Source of the DNA: Streptomyces sp. UW30
GTDB taxonomy: Bacteria > Actinomycetota > Actinomycetes > Streptomycetales > Streptomycetaceae
Direction: 5' to 3'
Assembly (NCBI RefSeq): GCF_008042075.1
Contig: NZ_RDBN01000037.1
Coordinates: 357,113 to 404,099 of the forward strand
Length of the DNA stretch: 46,987 nucleotides
Position 1 is the stretch's first letter; every line of letters starts with the position of its first letter. Positions 25,601 to 32,979 of the stretch are shown piece by piece. The notes beneath the pieces were generated by a model. The model was not told where the DNA came from. It ran no database searches and was given only the letters and a program-made list of their open reading frames with translations. The position numbers and the translations under genes were made by a program.

Positions 25601-25683
25601 GCGACGCCCTGACGGGGCGCGGGGAACTGCGCGACCAGCCACGACGAACCGGCAGTCGCACGCGTTCCCCGCGCCCCGAGCCA
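25601..25683. repeat. Dispersed Streptomyces intergenic repeat, copy 2, hairpin-forming
   Basis: GGGGCGCGGGGAAC (25614-25627) pairs perfectly with GTTCCCCGCGCCCC (25664-25677), a 14-bp stem with a 36-nt loop that contains TGCGCGACCAGCCACGACGA, closely matching the copy at 19145-19170. Placed right after glkA, it can serve as terminator. Confidence 0.8.
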
Positions 25684-25703
25684 TTGGGCGTAAATTGATG
25701 CAC

Positions 25704-26453
25704 ATGGAGCTGCTGCCCAACTCCCACACCGAGCCCGACGGTTCAGCCGTCATCCGCGTCCTCAGCTACAACATCCGCTCCATGCGCGACGACACGGACG
25801 CCCTCGCCCGCGTGATCAGCGCCTGCGACCCCGACCTGGTCCTCGTCCAGGAAGCCCCCCGCTTCTTCCGCTGGCGCAAGAAGCTCTCCCGCCTGGCCCG
25901 CGCGGCGAACCTCGTCGTGCTCACCGGCGGCGCCACCGCCGCGGGCCCGGCGATCCTGTGCAACCTGAGGGCCACCGTGGAGCGGACGGAGGACCTGCTC
26001 CTCCCGCTCACCCCCGGCCTTCACCGCCGCGGCTTCGCGACGGCCGTCGTCCGGTTCGGCGGCGCCCGCCTCGCGGTGCTCTGCTGCCACCTCTCCCTCC
26101 AGAAGGACGAGCGCTACGAACAGGGCGGCATGCTCCTGGACCGCCTCGCCGGCATGGGCGTGGAGCACGCGATCGCCGGCGGCGACCTCAACGACCGCCC
26201 CACCGGCCGCACCTTCGGCCGCCTCGCCGACAGCCTCCAGGACTGCTGGGCCACCACCCCCTGGGGCAGCGAGTACACCTCGACCCCGGCCCACCCCCAC
26301 CAGCGCATCGACGCGATCTTCGCCACCAAGGACATCGAGGTGCTCGGCTGCGGAGTACCCGTCGGCCTGCCCGGCATCACGCGGACAGACCTGAGGGCGG
26401 CCACGGACCATCTTCCGGTCCTGGCCGCCCTCAGAGTTCCCGCAGCTCAGTAG
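25704..26453 (+). CDS. Endonuclease/exonuclease/phosphatase family protein
   Basis: 249 aa of the EEP fold (DNase I-like). Motifs LSYNIRSMRDD, VLVQEAPRFF (metal Glu), CCHLSLQ, AGGDLNDRPTGR (the GDxN motif) and a C-terminal ATDHLPVLAAL (the SDH-like active His). All active-site blocks are present; the target may be DNA, a phospholipid or a nucleotide. Start choice: ATG 25698 and ATG 25704 are both possible; TAAATT at 25691-25696 ends 7 nt before 25704 and no ribosome site is visible, favouring a leaderless start at 25704. Confidence 0.85.
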   Translation: MELLPNSHTEPDGSAVIRVLSYNIRSMRDDTDALARVISACDPDLVLVQEAPRFFRWRKKLSRLARAANLVVLTGGATAAGPAILCNLRATVERTEDLLLPLTPGLHRRGFATAVVRFGGARLAVLCCHLSLQKDERYEQGGMLLDRLAGMGVEHAIAGGDLNDRPTGRTFGRLADSLQDCWATTPWGSEYTSTPAHPHQRIDAIFATKDIEVLGCGVPVGLPGITRTDLRAATDHLPVLAALRVPAAQ

Positions 26454-26454
26454 G

Positions 26455-27087
26455 TCAGACGACGGCGCCCCGACCGGGGTCGTCGTCCTCGTCGTCGGTC
26501 TTCATCCGCATCACCAGCGTGGCGAACCCGCCCAGGAACCCGCCGATGCCGAGCGTGGCGAGCCACCAGGTCATGTCCCAGCTGAGCAGCACGGCGAGCA
26601 GCAGCAGGACCGGCCCGCCGATCACCGCGAGCCAGGCGAACTTCGCGGTCGCGTCGGCGGCGGGCAGGGGCGGCGGCTCCGGTGGCACGAAGTGGCCCTC
26701 GTCGTCAGCGTCGAAGTCCTCCTCGGCCGGCTCGGGCAGGCTGTAGTCGCGCGGCCCGACGCCGGGCGCGAACGAGATCGAGCTGCCCAGCGGCTTGGAC
26801 GGCTTGTCCTCACCGGGCTCGTCGGCCTTCTTGTCGGGCGGGCCGGCCTCGGCCTTGTCGCCCTTCGGCTCGGTGTCCGTCCCGCCGCTCGCCTCGGTGT
26901 TCTCGTCGGTCTCCGGCAACGCCAGGTCCTCCACCGACTTGAAGGGCTTGCTGCCCGGCGGGTCCGGCGGCTCGTCGCCGAACCCCGCGACGATCGCGGC
27001 CCAGGCCGCGTCCTCGTCGAACGGGACGTGCTGCTCCTCGGGCTCGCTGTCCTCGCGCTTCTCGCGGTCGGAGCCGTGCTCAGCCAC
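26455..27087 (-). CDS. Hypothetical membrane protein with long acidic N-terminal domain
   Basis: 210 aa, function unknown. The first 135 residues are charged and disordered (Glu/Asp/Lys/Pro-rich, DREKREDSEPEEQHVPFDED), then two adjacent membrane helices (WLAVIGGPVLLLLAVLLSW and WWLATLGIGGFLGGFATLVM), and a short acidic tail (KTDDEDDDPG). The soluble part probably faces the cytoplasm. GTG 27087 is used; it overlaps the end of the upstream hydrolase gene, so the two form an operon. Bias is typical of the organism. Confidence 0.8.
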   Translation of the reverse strand: MAEHGSDREKREDSEPEEQHVPFDEDAAWAAIVAGFGDEPPDPPGSKPFKSVEDLALPETDENTEASGGTDTEPKGDKAEAGPPDKKADEPGEDKPSKPLGSSISFAPGVGPRDYSLPEPAEEDFDADDEGHFVPPEPPPLPAADATAKFAWLAVIGGPVLLLLAVLLSWDMTWWLATLGIGGFLGGFATLVMRMKTDDEDDDPGRGAVV

Positions 27088-27859
27088 GTGCGGTCGTCCC
27101 TTCCTTGCCGACGCCGGTCGCGACCCGGTCGATGAATCCGAGGCTCTCCTCGAAGATCCGGTCCGCATCATGGTCCAACGTCGCCACGTGATAACTCTGT
27201 TCCAGCACGATCTCCGTTACGTCCGTGGACGACACCCGACTCAGGATCCGGGCCGAGTCCACCGTCGGCACGGTGTGGTCCTGCCTGCTGCGCAGAACCA
27301 GCAGCGGCTGGGTGACCTGCGGCAACTCGCCGTCGACCAGCCGGAAGAAGTTCCGCAAGGAGTGGGCCGCGTGCAGCGGCACCCGGTCGTACCCGAGCTC
27401 GACGGCGCCCTCCTTCGCGATGTCACTGGCGATCCCTGGCGCTGTGCGGACCAGGTGGCGGGACACCGGAAGGGTGTACGCCGACAGGCCGTGCACCTTG
27501 TTCGCCGGGTTGACGACCAGTACCCCGGCCACGTCCTCCCCGTGCTTCGCGGCGAGCCGCAGGGCCAGGGCGCCGCCCATGGACAGGCCGGCCACGAAGA
27601 CCCGCGCGCAGCGGTCGCGCAGGCCGCGCAGCTCCCGGTCCACCTCGGCGTACCAGTCCTGCCAGCCGGTGACCTGCATGTCCTCCCAGCGGGTGCCGTG
27701 CCCCGGCAGCAGCGGCAGCGAGACGGTGAGCCCGCGCTCGGCGAGGTACTCCGCCCAGGGGCGCAGCGACTGGGGGGAACCGGTGAAGCCGTGGCAGAAG
27801 AGGACCCCGACCTCTCCGCCCTCGTGGCGGTACGGCTCGGCTCCAGGAAGGACCGGCAC
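27080..27859 (-). CDS. Alpha/beta hydrolase (Est30-like carboxylesterase)
   Basis: 259 aa. Oxyanion region FCHGFTGSPQSLRPWAEYL, nucleophile elbow VAGLSMGGALAL, acid RSRQDHTVP and catalytic histidine SYHVATLDHD are intact. Closest in layout to Est30 carboxylesterases and monoacylglycerol lipases. Starts at GTG 27859 with GGAGA upstream; overlaps the downstream membrane-protein gene. The 1-acylglycerol-phosphate acyltransferase gene diverges upstream, so a lipid-related role is reasonable but unproven. Confidence 0.9.
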   Translation of the reverse strand: MPVLPGAEPYRHEGGEVGVLFCHGFTGSPQSLRPWAEYLAERGLTVSLPLLPGHGTRWEDMQVTGWQDWYAEVDRELRGLRDRCARVFVAGLSMGGALALRLAAKHGEDVAGVLVVNPANKVHGLSAYTLPVSRHLVRTAPGIASDIAKEGAVELGYDRVPLHAAHSLRNFFRLVDGELPQVTQPLLVLRSRQDHTVPTVDSARILSRVSSTDVTEIVLEQSYHVATLDHDADRIFEESLGFIDRVATGVGKEGTTARG

Positions 27860-27890
27860 CTTACGGTCTCCTGTTCGTAGGAGGGACGAC

Positions 27891-28004
27891 TTGGACGAGA
27901 GCTACGAGATGAACCCACGCGGCGGAGCCGCACATCGATACAGCCAGGTGTGCTTCACCGTACGCGACCGCACTGACACCGACCAGGGCCGTCGGGCTCA
28001 TTGA
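27891..28004 (+). CDS. Candidate 37-aa small protein with strong ribosome site
   Basis: TTG 27891 follows AGGAGGG (27880-27886) by about 5 nt and opens 37 codons (LDESYEMNPRGGAAHRYSQV... to TGA 28002-28004). An internal ATG lies at 27909. The peptide has no recognised motif. Its stop overlaps TTGACA at 28001, a consensus -35 for the next gene. Called only from the ribosome site and open frame; it may be spurious. Confidence 0.35.
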   Translation: MDESYEMNPRGGAAHRYSQVCFTVRDRTDTDQGRRAH

Positions 28005-28051
28005 CAGTGCTCCGGGTTAAGGTCTGACCGACAGACACAGGAGGCACTCGG

Positions 28052-28774
28052 TTGTTGTACGGCGCGATGAAGGTGACCATCGGGGGACCGCTCAAGGTCG
28101 CCTTCCGGCCCTGGGTGGAGGGTCTGGAGAACATTCCCGCCGCGGGCCCCGCCATCCTGGCGAGCAATCACCTGTCGTTCTCCGACTCGTTCTTCCTGCC
28201 CGCGGTCCTCGACCGCAAGGTGACCTTCATCGCGAAGGCCGAGTACTTCACCACCCCCGGCGTCAAGGGCCGATTGACGGCGGCCTTCTTCAAGGGCGTC
28301 GGTCAGCTGCCCGTGGACCGCTCCGGGGCGCGCGGCGCGGGTGAGGCCGCCGTCAAGAGCGGCATCGATGTCCTGGAGCGCGGCGAGCTGTTCGGTATCT
28401 ACCCCGAGGGCACGCGCTCGCCCGACGGCCGGCTCTACCGGGGCAAGCCCGGCGGCCTCGCGCGCGTGGCGCTCGCCAGCGGCGCGCCGGTCGTCCCGGT
28501 CGCCATGATCGACACGGAGAAGATCCAGCCGCCCGGCAAGGTCATGCCCAAGCTCATGCGGCCGGGCATCCGGATCGGCAAGCCCCTGGACTTCAGCCGG
28601 TACCAGGGCATGGAGCACGACCGTTTCGTGCTCCGCGCGGTGACCGACGAGGTCATGTACGAGATCATGAAGCTCTCCGGCCAGGAGTACGTCGACATGT
28701 ACGCGACCGCCGCCAAGCGGCAGATCGCGGAGGCGGCGAAGGCGGAGAAGGAACAGACGAAGAAGACGAAGTAG
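28052..28774 (+). CDS. plsC: 1-acyl-sn-glycerol-3-phosphate acyltransferase
   Basis: 240-aa PlsC-family enzyme making phosphatidic acid at the membrane. The catalytic HX4D motif is SNHLSFSD, with GIYPEGTRSPDGRLY (the EGTR block) and GAPVVPVAMI following. Start: TTG 28052 lies 7 nt after GGAGG, better spaced than TTG 28055 or ATG 28067. TTGACA at 28001-28006 is a possible -35 but no clear -10 follows at 17 nt. Conserved length and motifs; acyl specificity unknown. Confidence 0.92.
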   Translation: MLYGAMKVTIGGPLKVAFRPWVEGLENIPAAGPAILASNHLSFSDSFFLPAVLDRKVTFIAKAEYFTTPGVKGRLTAAFFKGVGQLPVDRSGARGAGEAAVKSGIDVLERGELFGIYPEGTRSPDGRLYRGKPGGLARVALASGAPVVPVAMIDTEKIQPPGKVMPKLMRPGIRIGKPLDFSRYQGMEHDRFVLRAVTDEVMYEIMKLSGQEYVDMYATAAKRQIAEAAKAEKEQTKKTK

Positions 28775-28813
28775 GCCAGAGCAGCAGCAGGTCAAAATCA
28801 GGGGGGTGGGGGC

Positions 28814-30043
28814 ATGGCCAAGCGTGAGCGGGTCATGCGCATGTCCGTCGAGCAGCCGCTGTGGCGGGCGCTCACGGGCTACCGGGTGCTGACGATGGTG
28901 TACGCCATCGGGCTCTTCGCCAGCGCTTACGACGAAGTGGCCCGCCCTTGGGTGGCGATCGCCTACTTCGCCGTCCTGGCGGTGTGGACGCTCGCCACAC
29001 TGCCGAGGGTTGCGAACGCCGCGAGCTGCACCAAGCGCTTCCTGGCCGCCGACCTCACCATCGCCCTGACCGGCATCCTGCTGACCCGCATCGCCGAGTC
29101 GCCCGAGCGGATCGACGCCGGAGCCCCGACCCTGCCGTCGATATGGGCGGCGGGCGCCGTGCTGGCGTTCGCCATCAAGGGCGGCTGGCGCTGGGCCGCC
29201 TTCGCCTCCACGCTGGTCGCCGTCGCCAACCTGATCCACCGCTCCGGCGTTCCGACCCGCGACACCGTCCACATGGTGCTGCTCGTCTGGATCGCCTCCA
29301 TCGCCATCGGCTACGTCGTCGAGGTCGCCCGCGCCTCCGAGCGCACCCTCGCCCGGGCCCTGGAGATCGAGGCGGCGACCCGTGAGCGCGAGCGCCTCGC
29401 CCGGGACATCCACGACGGCGTGCTCCAGGTGCTGGCGATGGTGCAGCGGCGCGGCGCCGTCATCGGCGGCGAGGCCGCCGAGCTGGGCCGGCTGGCCGGC
29501 GAACAGGAGGTGGCGCTGCGCACGCTGGTCTCGGGCGGACTGGTGCCCGTGCCGCGGGTGTCGGAGGACGCCGCCGAGGGTGCCGTCGTACGGGCCGTGG
29601 ACGAGCCGGACGACTCCGACGGCCCCGTCGATCTCCGTGCGCTGCTCGCCCCGTACGCCGGCGCGATGGTCAGCCTCGCCGAGCCGGGCGCGCCCGTGTC
29701 GCTGGCCCCGGCTGCCGCGCGGGAGCTGTCGGCAGCGGTCGGCGCCGCCCTGGACAACGTCCGCAAGCACGCGGGCGAGCACGCGCGTGCGTGGATCCTC
29801 GTCGAGGACGAGCCCGACGAGGTGATCGTCACCGTGCGGGACGACGGACCCGGCATCCCCGAGGGCCGGCTCGCACAGGCCGAGGGCGAGGGGCGGCTCG
29901 GAGTCGCTTTGTCGATCCGGGGCCGCCTGCGCGACCTCGGCGGCACCGCCGAGCTGATCTCGGTGCCGGGCCAGGGCACCGAAGTGGAACTGAAGGTACC
30001 GAAGGCCGGGAGCGCTTCACGGGGGAAGGCGGAGCAGCGATGA
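28814..30043 (+). CDS. macS: Sensor histidine kinase MacS
   Basis: 409 aa. Several N-terminal membrane helices (about residues 20-180, DUF5931-like), then a HisKA_3 box LARDIHDGVLQVL with phospho-His in DIHD, and an HATPase domain (VGAALDNVRKHAG, VRDDGPGIPEG, GRLGVALSIRGRL). It overlaps the response regulator by 4 bp (ATGA). In S. coelicolor the orthologous pair (SCO2120/2121, MacRS) controls membrane-protein genes of morphogenesis and actinorhodin production; recalled from the literature, the symbol rests on gene context and domain layout. Signal unknown. Confidence 0.88.
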   Translation: MAKRERVMRMSVEQPLWRALTGYRVLTMVYAIGLFASAYDEVARPWVAIAYFAVLAVWTLATLPRVANAASCTKRFLAADLTIALTGILLTRIAESPERIDAGAPTLPSIWAAGAVLAFAIKGGWRWAAFASTLVAVANLIHRSGVPTRDTVHMVLLVWIASIAIGYVVEVARASERTLARALEIEAATRERERLARDIHDGVLQVLAMVQRRGAVIGGEAAELGRLAGEQEVALRTLVSGGLVPVPRVSEDAAEGAVVRAVDEPDDSDGPVDLRALLAPYAGAMVSLAEPGAPVSLAPAAARELSAAVGAALDNVRKHAGEHARAWILVEDEPDEVIVTVRDDGPGIPEGRLAQAEGEGRLGVALSIRGRLRDLGGTAELISVPGQGTEVELKVPKAGSASRGKAEQR

Positions 30044-30732
30044 CGGACACCGCGAGCGGACAGCAGGGCTCGATCAAGGTCATGGTGGTCGACGACCACC
30101 CCATGTGGCGCGACGCGGTCGCCCGCGACCTGGCCGAGTCCGGCTTCGACGTGGTCGCCACGGCGGGCGACGGCGACCAGGCCGTACGCCGCGCCAAGGC
30201 CGCCGCCCCCGACGTCCTGGTGCTCGACCTCAACCTGCCCGCCAAGCCCGGCGTCCAGGTCTGCAAGGAACTCGTCGGCCACAACCCGGCCCTGCGCGTC
30301 CTCGTCCTGTCGGCGAGCGGTGAGCACGCCGACGTGCTGGAGGCCGTGAAGTCCGGCGCCACCGGCTATCTGCTGAAGTCGGCGTCCACCGAGGAACTCC
30401 TCGACGCGGTCCGCCGTACCGCCGTCGGCGACCCCGTGTTCACGCCGGGCCTGGCCGGCCTGGTCCTCGGCGAGTACCGCCGCCTCGCCTCCGAACCGGC
30501 GCCCGCCGCCCCCGGCGCCGACCAGCCGGGTGCCCCGCAGCTCACCGAGCGCGAGACCGAGGTGCTGCGGCTCGTCGCGAAGGGCCTGAGCTACAAGCAG
30601 ATCGCCGAGCGCCTGGTCATCTCCCACCGCACGGTCCAGAACCACGTCCAGAACACCCTCGGCAAGCTCCAGCTGCACAACCGCGTGGAGCTGGTGCGAT
30701 ACGCCATCGAGCGCGGCCTCGACGACGAGTGA
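30040..30732 (+). CDS. macR: NarL/FixJ-family response regulator MacR
   Basis: 230 aa. Receiver domain with acidic pair VVDDHPMWRD, phospho-Asp in DVLVLDLNLPAKPG and Lys in GYLLKSAST. The C-terminal LuxR-type helix-turn-helix is QLTERETEVLRLVAKG ... ISHRTVQNHVQNTL. Complete receiver and DNA-binding parts. Coupled to macS by ATGA overlap. The next gene, pfkA2, is 136 bp downstream on the same strand; whether MacR acts on it is not known. That gap holds a weak CGGTTT/AAACCG inverted repeat (30743-30764). Confidence 0.92.
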   Translation: MTDTASGQQGSIKVMVVDDHPMWRDAVARDLAESGFDVVATAGDGDQAVRRAKAAAPDVLVLDLNLPAKPGVQVCKELVGHNPALRVLVLSASGEHADVLEAVKSGATGYLLKSASTEELLDAVRRTAVGDPVFTPGLAGLVLGEYRRLASEPAPAAPGADQPGAPQLTERETEVLRLVAKGLSYKQIAERLVISHRTVQNHVQNTLGKLQLHNRVELVRYAIERGLDDE

Positions 30733-30868
30733 TCCGTCGCGTCGGTTTGACGGCGCGTAAACCGAACACCCTGCGGTTCACCGGAATTGCCGGTCCGACC
30801 CATCCCGCTGTGACGTGGCTCACCATTAGCGTGGCCTCACCAGGCAACCGCGGCGAAGGGACTTTTCC

Positions 30869-31897
30869 ATGCGGGTCGGAGTACTGACCGGAGGCGGCGA
30901 CTGCCCCGGTCTCAACGCCGTCATCCGGGCCGTCGTCCGCAAGGGCGTGCAGGAATACGGCTATGACTTCGTCGGCTTCCGGGACGGCTGGCGAGGTCCG
31001 CTCGAGAACGACACCGTCCGTCTCGACATCCCCGCCGTGCGTGGCATCCTGCCCCGCGGCGGCACCATCCTCGGCTCCTCGCGCACCAACCCCCTGAAGC
31101 AGGACGACGGCATCCGCCGTATCAAGGAGAACCTCGCCAAGCAGGAGGTCGAGGCGCTCATCGTCATCGGCGGCGAGGACACCCTCGGCGTCGCCACCCG
31201 CCTGTCCGACGACTACGGCGTGCCCTGCGTCGGCGTGCCGAAGACCATCGACAACGACCTGTCCGCCACCGACTACACCTTCGGCTTCGACACCGCCGTC
31301 GGCATCGCCACCGAGGCCATCGACCGGCTGCACACCACCGCCGAGTCCCATATGCGCGTCCTGGTCTGCGAGGTGATGGGCCGTCACGCCGGCTGGATCG
31401 CCATCCACTCCGGGCTGGCCGGCGGAGCCAACGTCATCCTCATTCCCGAGCAGCGCTTCGACGTCGACAAGGTCTGCGCCTGGATCACCTCGCGCTTCAA
31501 GGCGTCGTACGCCCCGATCGTGGTCGTCGCCGAGGGCGCCATGCCCAAGGACGGCGACATGGTGCTGAAGGACGAGTCGATGGACTCCTTCGGACACGTC
31601 CGGCTGTCCGGGGTCGGCGAGTGGCTGGCCAAGGAGATCGAGAGGCGGACGGGCAAGGAGGCCCGTACCACGGTCCTCGGGCACATCCAGCGCGGCGGCA
31701 CCCCGAGCGCCTTCGACCGCTGGCTGGCCACCCGCTTCGGGCTGCACGCCATCGAGGCCGTGCACGACGGCGACTTCGGCAAGATGGTCGCCCTGCGCGG
31801 CACGGACATCGTCCGCGTCCCGATCGCGCACGCCACGGCCAAGCTGAAGACGGTCGATCCGAAGCTGTACGACGAGGTCGGGGTGTTCTTCGGCTGA
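30869..31897 (+). CDS. pfkA: ATP-dependent 6-phosphofructokinase
   Basis: Commits fructose-6-phosphate to glycolysis. 342 aa: GGGDCPGLNAVIR (phosphate loop), VIGGEDTLGVA, catalytic PKTIDNDL, EVMGRHAGWIA and HIQRGGTPSAFDR. The GGED form of the nucleotide loop is that of actinobacterial ATP enzymes rather than GGDD of PPi enzymes; residue choice supports ATP but does not prove it. ATG 30869 has GAAGGGA upstream. S. coelicolor has three such genes and this position corresponds to pfkA2 (recalled). Followed by a D-lactate dehydrogenase gene. Confidence 0.95.
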   Translation: MRVGVLTGGGDCPGLNAVIRAVVRKGVQEYGYDFVGFRDGWRGPLENDTVRLDIPAVRGILPRGGTILGSSRTNPLKQDDGIRRIKENLAKQEVEALIVIGGEDTLGVATRLSDDYGVPCVGVPKTIDNDLSATDYTFGFDTAVGIATEAIDRLHTTAESHMRVLVCEVMGRHAGWIAIHSGLAGGANVILIPEQRFDVDKVCAWITSRFKASYAPIVVVAEGAMPKDGDMVLKDESMDSFGHVRLSGVGEWLAKEIERRTGKEARTTVLGHIQRGGTPSAFDRWLATRFGLHAIEAVHDGDFGKMVALRGTDIVRVPIAHATAKLKTVDPKLYDEVGVFFG

Positions 31898-31933
31898 CCT
31901 GTCCGAGGTGACCGCTTTCCGCCCGGCGGCATG

Positions 31934-31965
31934 GGGTCATGGGCCGTATATTCGGCCCATGGCCC
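31934..31965. promoter_or_regulatory. Strong inverted repeat upstream of the D-lactate dehydrogenase gene
   Basis: Arms CATGGGCCG (31938-31946) and CGGCCCATG (31953-31961) flank TATATT; outside them GGG and CCC continue the pairing with one mismatch, for arms of 13 bp. It ends about 18 nt before the GTG start, where a repressor would block transcription or an RNA hairpin would sit close to the ribosome site. Confidence 0.65.
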
Positions 31966-31983
31966 TATGAAACGGGAGCAGCC

Positions 31984-32979
31984 GTGGAGATTCTCGCCTT
32001 CGGCGTGCAGGCGGACGAGAAGCCCCTGATCGAGCAGGCCTTCCGGGGCCACCACGACGTCCGCTGCCTGGACGTCTTCCTCAGCGAGGACACCGCCCCC
32101 ATCGCGGCCGGCTACGAGGTCGTCTGCACCAGCGTCAACTGCGACCTCGGCAACCACGTCCTGCAGACCCTCGCGGCCGGCGGCACCCGGATGGTCGCCC
32201 AGCGCTCGACCGGCTTCAACAACATCGACCTCAAGGTCGCCGAGCGCCTCGCCATGACCGTCTCCCGGGTCTCCTCCTACTCGCCCCACTCCGTGGCCGA
32301 GTTCGCCTGGACCCTCGCCATGGCGGTCAACCGCCGTATCGTGCGCGCCTCCACGCGCACGCGTGACTTCGACTTCCGCCTCGACGGCCTGATGGGCCGC
32401 GACATGCACGGCCGCACCGCCGGCGTCCTCGGCACCGGCAAGATCGGCGAGGCCTTCGCCCGCATCGCCCGCGGCTTCGGCATGAACCTGCTCGGCTGGG
32501 ATGTCGCCGAGAACCCCGCCTGTATGCAGCTGGGTATGCGCTACGTCCCCAAGGAACGCCTCCTCGCCGAGTCGGACCTGGTCAGCCTGCATGTGCCGCT
32601 GATGCCGGAGACGAGCCGGCTGATCGACGCCGACGCCCTGAAGGCGATGAAGGACGACGCGATCCTGGTCAACTCCAGCCGCGGCGGCCTCATCGACACC
32701 GCGGCCCTCGTCGCCGAGCTGCGCGAGGGCCGTTTCACGGGGGTCGGCCTCGACGTCTACGAGGCGGAGGCCGGGCTCTTCTTCCACGACAAGTCCCTCC
32801 AGGCCGTCGAGGACGACACCCTGGCCCGCCTCGTCACCTTCCCGAACGTCCTGGTCACCTCGCACCAGGCGTACTACACCGAGGACGCCGTCGGCCAGAT
32901 CGTCGAGACCACGCTGAAGAACGTCCTCGACTACAAGGCGGGCCGCCGCTCCGAGAACGTGCTCGTGCCCCGCAGCTGA
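31984..32979 (+). CDS. ldhA: D-lactate dehydrogenase (LdhA-like 2-hydroxyacid dehydrogenase)
   Basis: 331-aa NAD-dependent enzyme reducing pyruvate to D-lactate. The N-terminal catalytic domain has RSTGFNNIDL, close to E. coli LdhA; nucleotide domain GVLGTGKIGEAFARIA; catalytic Arg in NSSRGGLID, Glu in GLDVYEAEAGLFF, His in TSHQAYYTEDA. GTG 31984 is chosen over in-frame ATG 31939 because GGGAG lies just upstream and the family starts MEILAFGVQ. The strong dyad in front suggests its own regulation, e.g. by redox or lactate. The 3' end overlaps trpEG by 49 bp, convergent. Confidence 0.9.
   Translation: MEILAFGVQADEKPLIEQAFRGHHDVRCLDVFLSEDTAPIAAGYEVVCTSVNCDLGNHVLQTLAAGGTRMVAQRSTGFNNIDLKVAERLAMTVSRVSSYSPHSVAEFAWTLAMAVNRRIVRASTRTRDFDFRLDGLMGRDMHGRTAGVLGTGKIGEAFARIARGFGMNLLGWDVAENPACMQLGMRYVPKERLLAESDLVSLHVPLMPETSRLIDADALKAMKDDAILVNSSRGGLIDTAALVAELREGRFTGVGLDVYEAEAGLFFHDKSLQAVEDDTLARLVTFPNVLVTSHQAYYTEDAVGQIVETTLKNVLDYKAGRRSENVLVPRS

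Noticed and set aside
30743..30764. CGGTTT/AAACCG repeat after macR as terminator or operator
   Set aside because: Only 6 bp with a 10-nt gap and no T tract; too weak to call alone.
31939..31983. Earlier ATG start of the D-lactate dehydrogenase
   Set aside because: It lies inside the long dyad and has no ribosome site; GTG 31984 has GGGAG and matches the family start.
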